From Acanthopleura granulata (taxonomy: Eukaryota; Mollusca; Polyplacophora; Chitonida; Chitonidae), in the NCBI GenBank assembly GCA_016165875.1, contig JABBOT010000001.1, positions 41,344,252 through 41,408,251 of the forward strand: 64,000 bases of DNA, read 5' to 3'. A program made the position numbers and the translations under genes. The notes below the pieces were generated by a model. It was not told the DNA's origin and ran no database searches. It was given only the letters and a program-made list of their open reading frames with translations. Below are positions 24,738-34,532 of the stretch, one piece after another (position 1 is the stretch's first letter; each line of letters starts with the position of its first letter).

Positions 24738-27700
24738 CTGGGACAACAACCAAACACTTCACTTACATTAAATGTATTTGATTGGTGATAGTTGCCACAC
24801 TCAAGAATTTTCACTTACCCCAAATGACCTTAAACTGCATCCATGACAAATTTGCTTAATTGCCATTATTCTGAGAATTCTAGGTATTAACTGTAGAAAG
24901 GTGTTTTGAGGTTTCTTTGAAAGGTGGAGTGATATCCTACTAGAAAAATGTCGGTCTCAGCTAAAAAAAGTAATATTTTATGCCATTTATTTGCCTCCAC
25001 CACTGACTTTTTGTGGGCGAACTTCAAGGTCACTTACATCCGATGGCTGTCAGTGCTGTGGATGGAGAAAACCAGAGTGCCGGGTGTAAACCATCTGTGA
25101 TGTACAGACTTTCCCACCACAGTAGAAGACGAGTGACCTTCAACTGTAAGTTAATCATGCGCTATGATGTCACCAAGGCCCCATGCACAATGAAAGCAGG
25201 GTGAATCTAGGAACCAGACCTACACCTTGTGAGTCTTGTGGTTAGAAGCAACAAATCTTCCACTCTGAGTCCTGCTCCCCTCCCCAAACATTTATGCCAT
25301 TGGTAAATGATACTTCAGTTAATAGAGAAGATAAATGGAATATCACAATGACAAGAAGAATACCACAGTGAACACAGCACAGACAGAAGTGGAAAATACC
25401 GAAAACTTGTTTCTGCATTGTCACAAGAACCTTGCAAGACGCTGCAACTTTCTCTTCAGTCTAGGAGAGCAATTCATACTAATTCAATACTTTGAGGACA
25501 CAGAGGTTTGGTGACTGGAGTTGCTCTTTAACAGGGTTTGTACAATTTTTAAGTCTACAAATTCCATGACTTTTCTATGGCCTTTTGCGATGCTTAATAT
25601 GCCTCCTACAATTACACAGGTCTACATGTATAAATGAATACCATTAACAGGGATTCATACAGCCCAAATTTTTTTACACTGAAACTGAAAATTAAATTTT
25701 TGTTTCTTCAGCTATAGTTTTCGTCTTAGGTCGAGTATAAAATGACTTTTTTTCATGAACTTGTCAATATTACATATGTGGGACTGCCATAACAAGAACT
25801 ATTTTTACTTCATTGTGAAATCAAGTGATTTTCCATAAAAATGCACAACTTTATCTAAACACTGCCAGCCTTGAATTACACATGCAGCTATCCAGCCATT
25901 TTTAAAAGTTCTATGATGTAGTATGTTCAAAATGGCTTAATCTAACTAAAAAACACATTACTGTAGTTAAATGTATAAAATAATAAATTGCTTCAACCAA
26001 TCTCTTGAATTCCTTTTTACAAACTCTAAAAAAATTGCGCTACTATATTCTGTTCTGAATGAAAGTTCTTATGATGATTCACTTGATCTGAAGATTGCCA
26101 AATGCCCTACTGGTACATTATAAATGAATCAACTACTTGCCCATATAACTGTCACCTCACCAGACTGAAATAAACATACCAGAGGATGTGGGGTATTCAC
26201 AGCACCATCTATATTGTCACCTTTAGACAAATTTACCCCCTTTTAACCAGTTTTGATTTTACTTGAATAAACCATAAATTGTTTGCTAGCAAGGGAAGCA
26301 AAGACCCCATCCCCATTGCATATATAACAATGCAGTCTATTGTTAGAGCACAAGTGATGTCTGTGAGTGAGGAGCAGACCGGTGACGGGAATTGGACACT
26401 GTATAATATGTGGTAATAGTTATCGTGCATCATACGCCTGATGTTCGATCTATGAAGTTTTTTCCCTAAAGCTGAATTTTTTCTATCAAAAACACCATAC
26501 TAAGAGTCAGGCAATTCATGGAAAAGTTAGTAGAAGCACTCTATCTGTCATTTTTCCATGACTTAAAACAATATTTCATGACCAAACCATAAATTTACTG
26601 ACTTTTCCAGGCATGGAAATTTAAGTCAAATTCCATGACTTTCCCCAGGATTTTTAAGAAGCGTACGAACCATGTTTAAGGTAGAAATTACCTTTGAAAT
26701 CAAATCTCTGGCACCGCTGGATACATGAGAAGGAAAATGCAGATCGACTTTTGTGATTCGTCTGTATGTCTCTGTGTTTCCCTCTGCCTCAAACGGTGGT
26801 TTGCCAACCAGAAACTCGAAGCAGAGGATGCCCACTGTCCACAGATCTACCTTCTCGTCATGATGGCGTCCTTCTATCATCTCTGGGGGCAGATAATCCA
26901 ATGTTCCACACATTGTTGCTCTCCTATGAAAAAAACAAAAAACAACATGAAATTCGGTATCACTTTTACATTTTGTAGACTGATTCACTATTACCCCATG
27001 CCCCCACAACCACAAATCCCTCCTCGTCAAGTGCATCACAAACCTCCCGAGCTCTACAAGTCATATTCAACTATTCAGGGGAAAATACTGTTAAAGCTAC
27101 ATGTATGTATGCACAAGCAGGTCATATCGACGGGGATTTCCCTGTGACATTAAACAGTCAACACATTAACAGAGCCAACACCTCTATGAATAAGGTATCA
27201 GTCGGTGAGCTCATCTCTAGCAAATAACTTTAAGAAGATCACACTTTGTGTACGTGTGGTTGGCAGTCACACTGTGCTACCAACAAAATAAGAATGTCTG
27301 CATACATAGTTCTGTAAGTACACCAATAAAAGAACAGACACATTATGCCTGAGTCATGGTCCCTTGAAATGATAATGTGATCAGTGTTATTCAATTGACT
27401 GTCACTATTCGGTATATATGTAACTGGTAACTGACTTATGCCTGATATCATTAAATGAAATACAACCTTTATTCAAGTTATACCCTATCATTTGTACATG
27501 GTTAATTGGCTGTCATATGGTTTGATGTTAAAATCAACACTGAAACATTACCAAAAAGTACACTGGAGTTTTTATCCCTCTGTAACACATCTACACAAAC
27601 CTGGAACCAAACATACCTTGCTGAAGGTGCATGGACTGACCAACCAAAATCAGCTATTTTCAGTTCACCAGCCAGACCAAGAAGAAGATTTTCTGGCTTG

Positions 27701-30700
27701 ATATCCCTGTGTATCACTTTCTTGGCATGGCAATATATTAAAGCCTGTGCCAATTCTGCTATGTACTGAAAAGAAACACAGACAATCGGTGCAAAACTTA
27801 ACACCCTCCTTTGACATCATTAGAAGTAGGTTCATTCTGCATAACGACCCTTCAAAGTAGAGCTCTAGTGTGATATTGATAGAAGTAATTATCTTATTTT
27901 GATTTCGATGTTAATCTCTACCGTTTTCATCAGCCAGAGTTCAAGAAATTCACTAATGACATATCCTATTTTTTCTTACAAAGCACAGATAAAGTCTGAT
28001 GTATATGCATGTATTTAAGAATCAAATGCAGTTTCAATCAATGCATACAATTTAAACGGACAAAAACAAACATTACTCGTCTCATAAAAGGTGGCGTGTC
28101 AGTGTGAAAATTCCCTGCAGCATTCCTTCCACATCAAGCCATGGTCAGCATGCGTGTTGAAAGCAAAGGATAGTTACAACAGTTTACAACTACATGTACT
28201 GTCACTAAAGATATCAGAAAAAAAGTCCAAACGATCAACAAAATGGAACTGTTGGATACAGTGACCGACCAAAGCAATGTTTACAAGTTTGACAAAGATG
28301 GTCTTTTTCCCACGAAATTTAATTTGGCTTGAATATTAGGCCCTCCTCAAAAATATGTTTGTTGGGCGTAACCCAACCGAACATCCAAAAAAGGCCCTAA
28401 GTTTTTATTGGTATTTTGATAGAAGTATTGGTATTTTTTTTTCATTTTTCAGTTTTCTCTCCATGCTGATTTCTTTAAAATGTCTTTTTCAAGAGCCTAA
28501 TTAAAAGAAAAAGAATTCCCTACCAGAAAACCCTATTTTTTCTCATAGGGTCAACACATGCCCAACAGATAGTTTTTTTAAAGATGGCCCTAATGTTTTA
28601 TAGTTCATTTCAGTTTACTCTCACTTTAGTATTACACACACATTGATGGTGTGCCACATACAGCATAAGAAACTCCAGCTTCCTGCAAGGTGACTGCTCG
28701 GACCTTCCCAAACTTTCTAAACGCAGCGACTCATAATTTTTTTTTTCTTATAATCCTCTTTGATACGTTATGGTTTCAATAGCATTATGACAAGTGACGT
28801 AATTAAAGAGAATGTCTGAGAGGGTCATAGAAGTTTGCTACTTACTGTCGCTGTCCTGCGGTCATCAAATCTACCACATTTCTGTAACTCCTTGTACAGC
28901 TCTCCTCTACCTGCAAACTCCAGGATCAGGAAGATCCGTTTGGTGTCGTGAAAGTAGCCGTGCAGCTTTAATATGTGATCGTGTCTGCAAACAAGAGGAC
29001 ACCGTCAGTGTAAAAGCACTGCCGTAAATGTTACAGATGAAAAATTAAAACAGTAATAAAACTTACCCTGCAGCAGACCAGAACACAGTCTGCTGAAGCA
29101 AAGCCACTTCACAAACAAGTAAATTTACAACAACTCAAAATCTGTTAAGGAGCTGTTTCCTGTAACTCAATAAACCTGTAATTCACACAACACCACAGAT
29201 GCCTGGTGCAAAGCCAATTAAGTTTAGAGGTTAATAAAATGCTAATTACTGATTATTTTAAAAAACCTTAGCCCCATGTTTTTCTCGCAAAATCTTATTT
29301 TACTGTAAATCTTCAACCTTTCTTTTTCAATCATTAAAGCAGCTTTTAAAGGCTAGTACTGTATTCATAGAGTTATTGTGAAAATAAATCTAAAAATGAT
29401 TTGTTTGTCACCACAGGTATAATCTTCATAAAACCACGAGAATTATTTCTGTAGACCCTACAGTTATCCAAGAAAATACTGAAATATTGCTTTCAGCAGC
29501 ATTGAAAAAAAGATTGAAGAATTATATGTAGGGTATACACATTGTAGATATTGATTCAAGCCTATTATGAGGGCATTATTCTGTGCAGACTGATAAAATA
29601 AAAGCCAGCTTTGTCTCCAAGATAACTTGCCATGAAAGTTCCTCTCTGATATGTGACAAGGTTGAGGAATCAGGGTAACACAACTAGACATTTACCTGAG
29701 ATGGGACTGTATTTCTATTTCCCTCCGAAGTTGATGTTCTACACCTGCTTTCTGTAACTGGGACTTAAATAACACCTGTCCAAAATAAACACAGAAACAT
29801 GAATACATATACAGTGAGATTATAATAATGTGAGATTATCATACCTGATAAAACCGACCCTGCATCGAACCAGTAAAAAATGTCAGTTTTGACAGGTGGC
29901 TGGTTTATTTTATGTCACATACCATATCGTATTTACTCACAGTGAAGGACAGAAAGCAAATGGACAGCCAATATAATATTATTTCAAATACACAAACTAT
30001 AGATGAAACATGCAATTTTCATAGCAAACAATGATTCTTGTTTTATGTAACCAAAATCAGGATCGTGGGTTCGAGTAGCGTGTTGTTATATGATCATGTC
30101 TTTCACTGGAGTCACAAGACTTTGGATGTCTGTCAGGTAGTGGCCGCCCTGCGTCACAATAAAAACGTTATATTATAGTTACCATTATAGTCGCTAAAAA
30201 GTTAAACAAACCCTTAGGAACAGGAATGTTCTGGGTCAGCAGCTTTAAGCCAATGCTTGGGATTATTCTTTGGCTTCACTGGATGGATTAGCAACAGCAG
30301 GAGGAGCCCGTGGACACGTGCTGAGCAGACGCACAGGCAACATGCAGTGCAACATCTGTTTTCTCAGGTCAGATTCGCTGTGCTGTTACAAAATGGGACT
30401 ACTAAACATGGTCGGTGTTCAGATTTGACAGGACTGGGTCACACGTGGCCTTACTCCACTGCTGTGGTCTTAAATTTAAAAGGCTAAAAATATCACTTCA
30501 AGCCACTAAAATATTGCCTACAAATTGTCCAAAAGGAGAATAAATAAAAATTGTAAAGGTAATTAAATAATAATTAGGTAATTAGATAATTAAAATTAAT
30601 ATACTTGTCAAGGTGAATAAGAAACTTGTGAATGGTGTAATTTTTGAGAAAAAAACCTGCAGCACTGGCTGATCTCAATACATGCAGTAGAATTTTTTAC

Positions 30701-32930
30701 GATTCATTTTGTTGAACATTGTTTTCCCCGTTACTGGGTGTCTAAGGGTGAGATTTGTAATTTATGGTAATTAATATGAACTTTGGGCATGACTGATGGA
30801 ACACCCCCTTTTGTTATTGTGTGCAAACCCTGAGTTCAAGACATGCAGTATTTTTTAAGATGCCACCGATAACACTATGTGTAACACTGATTCTAATACA
30901 CAGTACAGTAAGGCAGGAATGCAGTAATTTACAGTATTTAATATGCACACACAGAATCAACAATGAAATATCCCCCTCATGTTACAGTGCTCCACATGAG
31001 TGCAAACCTTGAACTCAGTACACACAGTATTTTTCAAGATACCAGCCCTAACATTTTGTTTCTCACTGATTCTAATACGCAGTACACTAAGTCAGAAATC
31101 AGTTCATTTGGGAATCAATGATGGAATATCTCCCTTGTGTTATTGTGCTCTACATATGTACAAACCCATAGTTCAATACATGCCGTATTTTTAAGATACC
31201 ACCCTTAACACAGACTCTAAAACACAGTACACTAAGTGAGGAATTCGGTAATTTACAGTGCTTAATATGCACACAGAGAATCAACGATATAATACCCCCC
31301 CTCATGTTACAGTGCTCTACATGTGCGCTAACCCTGAACTCAATGCTTGTAGTACTTTTTAAGATACCACCCTTAACATTCTGTTTAACACAGATTCTAA
31401 TTCACAGTACACTAACATGACTAAGTGAGGAATTCGGTAATTTACGGTATTTAATATGCACACACAGAATCAACGATGGAATATTTCCCTTGTGTTCTCT
31501 GATATTCAATGCATGCACTACTTTTTAAGACACCACCCCTAAGATTTTGTTTAACATTGCTTTCCCTGTTATTGGACGCCGATGCTGAATCTCAGGATAC
31601 GACATAAGCCATGACTGTACTTAGTACAGGCGAGCTAAAAATGGCAAGTAATCACCGTTTGAAATTGTCAGAAACCATCACAGGTTATTTTTTTGGTAAC
31701 ACTGTGTCAAAATAATTGTGATCCCTGAGATCTTTTGAACTACAACATGCAGTACTGTTACCTTAAGTGCAACAATGTACTTCGTAGTTTTCTCCCGAGC
31801 CAGGTACACATTTCCAAATTTGCCTTTTCCAAGAGGTTTGCCTATGTCAAAGTCTTCAAGACACCAATGCTTCCTAGAAGAACAGTTCAAAACAACATAC
31901 TAAGACAATTTCAGGGATATTTCTGAGAACTAAACCTGTGCATATAAACGTGAATAAGTTCCATACATACTCTATGTTCACATTCAAGTTGTGAGACGGG
32001 CATAACTCAGATGGACATGTACATTAGGTGATGGTGGTGGTAGTTCATTGGGGTAAGGGGGTAATATGTGGGTGGCGTGCTGTGTGTGGGGGGGGGGGAG
32101 ATTTAGCAGAAATGAGTCACTGCTGTAACAAGCAGGGTTGGCCTTTAAGTCCACATGGAGGAAGGTGAGGCCATCCTTAAAAATATACTTGTTGGCCTTA
32201 AAGTGACCAACTCTTCAAGGGCCTATTCAAAAGTTGTTATGTTTTTTAATGAAAGTTTTTTTAAATTACTTTTCTCTCCATGTTAATTTCTTTACAATCC
32301 CAATCTCTTTCAAGAGCCAGTATGAAAAAAAAATTTTCTCACAGGGTTGGGTTATGCCTTACAAATAGATTTTTAAGGATGGCTTTTTCTCTCCATGTTA
32401 ATTTCTTTACAATTCCAATCTCTTTCAAGAGCCAGTATGAAAAAATTTTTTTCTCACAGGGTCGGGTTATGCCTTACAAATAGGTTTTTAAGGATGGCTT
32501 GACCGGAATAGCCACCATGGGTGTTCTCTGGTCATGCGATTTTGTTTCTGATCAATGAGGAAAGGAGTCTTGGAGAAATCAAGCTGGTTGTGCCACTTGA
32601 GTTCAAAGAGGTAAGTGGGGCGAGGGAGTTTATTTATTTATTTGATTACCAGTGTGTTATGCCATACTCAAGAATACTCCGCTTATGCAGCGAAGATGAG
32701 CATAATGAGGATGGTAAACTGGGCAGAGCCTGGGGAAACCCACAAAGCTTGAAAAAGATGGGTACTAGTCGTTTGTAAATATTTACTCACACAACCATTC
32801 TGGGTTTAGATTTGTCTCCATCACCATTTTCTGGATTCACTGGTTTTCTGATCGCAGAATGACTGGCCACATGGCTCACTGGTTGGTGATTAGGAAGGTT
32901 CAACGGCTTCAAAACTCTCTTGGCTTCCAT
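24606..32930 (-). CDS. AURKB: Aurora kinase (B/C-like), complete, seven exons, 327 aa
   Basis: Serine/threonine kinase of mitosis; Aurora B acts in the chromosomal passenger complex with INCENP, survivin and borealin. Seven exons sum to 984 nt with no phase conflict. The N-terminus is short (about 48 aa) and ends in [20 protein letters not shown]. Visible kinase elements: Gly-rich loop GKGKFGNVY, VAxK lysine in IVALK, HRD in [12 protein letters not shown] in IADFGWSVH, activation-loop Thr in [16 protein letters not shown], and RLPL near the C-terminus. [26 protein letters not shown] and LLRHDP are Aurora B/C-like; HGYFHD has the Gly typical of Aurora A. No catalytic residue is missing. Divergent from the 611-aa gene. 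The Aurora family call is certain; the B paralogue call is likely. Confidence 0.95.
24770..24815 (-). mobile_element. Short SINE family 1 relic
   Basis: TGTATTTGATTGGTGATAG and ACTCAAGAATTTTCACTTAC only, in Aurora intron 6 next to exon 7. Confidence 0.5.
26692..26923 (-). CDS. AURKB: Aurora kinase exon 6 (activation loop and C-lobe)
   Basis: Acceptor TTCATAG|GAG, donor TCAAAG|GTAATT. Encodes [18 protein letters not shown], the APE-type PPE motif, [20 protein letters not shown] and GARDLISK. Confidence 0.97.
27617..27765 (-). CDS. AURKB: Aurora kinase exon 5 (HRD and DFG motifs)
   Basis: Acceptor TTTCAG|TAC, donor GCAAG|GTATGT. Encodes [30 protein letters not shown] and [14 protein letters not shown]. 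Confidence 0.97.
28337..28592. mobile_element. Foldback MITE-like repeat, copy 1 (Aurora intron 4)
   Basis: Ends are imperfect inverted repeats: TTAGGCCCTCCTCAAAAATA at the left and, on the opposite strand, TTAGGGCCATCTTTAAAAAA at the right. The interior (TTTCTCTCCATGCTGATTTC, TTTTTCAAGAGCCTAATTAA) is homologous to the element in intron 1. No coding capacity. Confidence 0.65.
28846..28984 (-). CDS. AURKB: Aurora kinase exon 4 (hinge)
   Basis: Acceptor TTGCAG|ACAC, donor GCGACA|GTAAGT. Encodes [16 protein letters not shown], the hinge [15 protein letters not shown] and RTAT. Confidence 0.95.
29696..29775 (-). CDS. AURKB: Aurora kinase exon 3 (helix C)
   Basis: Acceptor GGACAG|GTG, donor CTCAG|GTAAAT. 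Encodes [20 protein letters not shown] and on to QSHLR; the helix C glutamate lies in this segment. Confidence 0.95.
30815..31590. repeat. Diverged tandem repeat, about 160-178 bp units, five copies (Aurora intron 2)
   Basis: The motif GTGCAAACCCTGAGTTCAA and variants recur at about 30821, 30998, 31157, 31323 and 31500, each followed by a TTTTTAAGATACCACC-like block, a CAGTACACTAAGT block and GAATCAACGATGGAATAT. Units have diverged by substitutions and small deletions. Confidence 0.85.
31762..31873 (-). CDS. AURKB: Aurora kinase exon 2 (glycine loop and catalytic lysine)
   Basis: Acceptor TTCTAG|GAAGC, donor TTAAG|GTAACA. Encodes [19 protein letters not shown] through IVALK. Confidence 0.95.
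32170..32498. mobile_element. Foldback MITE-like repeat, copy 2, with internal tandem duplication (Aurora intron 1)
   Basis: Left end GCCATCCTTAAAAATATACT; the right end on the other strand reads GCCATCCTTAAAAACCTATT. An internal segment of about 117 bp (starting TTCTCTCCATGTTAATTTCT) is present twice in tandem. Same family as the copy near 28.4 kb. Confidence 0.7.
32626..32746 (-). mobile_element. SINE family 1 fragment (Aurora intron 1)
   Basis: TTTATTTATTTGATTACCAG, GCCATACTCAAGAATACTCC and GGGCAGAGCCTGGGGAAACC. Ends about 45 bp before the exon 1 donor. Confidence 0.75.
32791..32930 (-). CDS. AURKB: Aurora kinase exon 1 (start codon, N-terminal tail)
   Basis: ATG to phase 2, donor GTTGT|GTGAGT. 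Encodes a basic tail starting [27 protein letters not shown] sequence just upstream of the ATG could be the acceptor of a 5' untranslated exon. Confidence 0.85.
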
Positions 32931-33414
32931 TATTGAAACTAATCTAAGTTGAAACAAAACATTTGTACTTGTGTAAAAATTGACAATATTATTGCTCATC
33001 TATACATTTACAGATATTATGTTAATAAGATTCTGAGGACAGTGTGGGTCTAATTCAAACACAAGCAAACAATTCTTTTTTCGGTCAATGACAACGGATT
33101 CCATGTTTCCCTGTCACAATATTTTAGAAAACTGATATAGGCAGCTGAACTATCTTATGTTTCATTACCATTATTTCTGCGACATTTAAGATAATATCAC
33201 CATTTGGCTAGAAAATTCTGGCAAAAAATCTAAACAATGGATGAAAAGTGGCTGTAGTGAAGAGGGGGGTGGTGTCACATGTTAGATTCGTCAATAAGCT
33301 GAATTGGCATTGCAGTCGTCTCTTGAGATTAACGCTGTTTGGGCAAGACATTGGTGAGTACTCTCGCAAACTAACACACACACACACACAAAAAAAAAAC
33401 GCTTAAAAGATGTG

Positions 33415-33616
33415 ATTTCCGGTAGTCGCTACAGAATACACATCTGACAGACACGATTCTGCGACCCCTTTTCAGTCAATTTTTCTCGACTTTACTCCTT
33501 TGCATCTGACGCCAGAACAGTAACTTCACTGTAGGCCGAGAGCGATTGCTGTTTGGTCTTAAGTTAAACCAAAATGCCCCACATCAGACTGTTGCTGTGT
33601 AGCGACTACCGGAAAT
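33415..33616. repeat. Perfect 19-bp inverted repeat pair in the divergent upstream region
   Basis: ATTTCCGGTAGTCGCTACA at 33415-33433 and its exact reverse complement at 33598-33616, enclosing 164 bp. Identity stops abruptly on both sides. Each arm contains the ETS-like core CCGGAA. Could be the ends of a tiny DNA transposon or a paired regulatory site. Confidence 0.85.
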
Positions 33617-34095
33617 GTTGTGTTTTTCGCGTTATTTTGCGTTAATTTGAGAGAGAATCCATCCATGTCTCGCCCAAACAGTATTAATCTCGCGAGAAGG
33701 CTCCAATGCCGATTCGGCTTATTCATTGAAGAATATCCTTTTCTCAGTGAACATCGGAAAAGTGGTTCAGCGACAAACAATTGCACAGCTCTATCCTTTA
33801 CAAACGCCTAAAGTAATGTGTAACCCAACAGTATTTCGACCGCGAAGTAATGTTTGATCATCGTTGTTGTTGCAACTTCAGGTAGCGGGTCAATCGAGCT
33901 TTCACCTCGCCAAGTCACCTGCGTCAAGGGCATTATTTATATGGTGCTTCAACAAAAGTACCCTACAATTTACTTAAAAAAAAAAAACAGAAAGGAAACG
34001 AGTTGTTTTCAAAGATTTTTATACTTACAGCTGTCCGTGTAAAACTTTCTTCTTGCAGTGTTGCCTTTGAAATTCGTGGCAAGAGCACTAATAGG

Positions 34096-34148
34096 CCAAT
34101 CGGAATAACCGTGTCAAACAAAGCGTGCATAAAACTTATTCTGATTGG
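34096..34148. promoter_or_regulatory. Candidate NF-Y pair (CCAAT and inverted CCAAT)
   Basis: GGCCAATCGG (CCAAT at 34096-34100) and TGATTGGTC (ATTGG at 34144-34148) lie about 48 bp apart, between Aurora and the 611-aa gene. Pairs of CCAAT boxes are common in cell-cycle promoters; use here is inferred only from sequence. Confidence 0.35.
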
Positions 34149-34532
34149 TCTATCATCTTACCCGGAAGCCAGCTTTCAGCGCCGCCAGTGTCACTATCAC
34201 ACGTAAACAAACGTTTACTGAACGATGCAGTGACGTTTTTCATACCATGAAAGCGTTTGTTATACGCATGGGCGAGACAGATATAAATGGAACGACCAGT
34301 TTTCGTGTGCACAATTCGTCGTATTTACACAAGCGCCAGAAAGACAGGAATGACAAGTGTCAAATCATCGAAATTCATTTGAAGTTTTATGTAACTGTCA
34401 GGGGAGTAGGACTAGAAGCCTTGCACACAGACGTGACAACTTCTCATTCTGTCTTCACACGAAAGTCAAGGAAAAGGCGTTGCATACAGGTATTAGCGAC
34501 ATTTGGTACACTTTTTGAAAAAATATATCAAA

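Larger units (their letters stand above)
32931..34532. other. Divergent intergenic region between Aurora and the 611-aa gene
   Basis: 1.6 kb holding a short CA/A-rich tract near 33373-33400, the 19-bp inverted repeat pair and the CCAAT pair. Open frames (up to 140 codons) show no conserved features. Any bidirectional promoter would lie here. Confidence 0.6.

Noticed and set aside
26725..27147. 140-codon plus-strand frame
   Set aside because: Antisense shadow of Aurora exon 6 extended into the intron.
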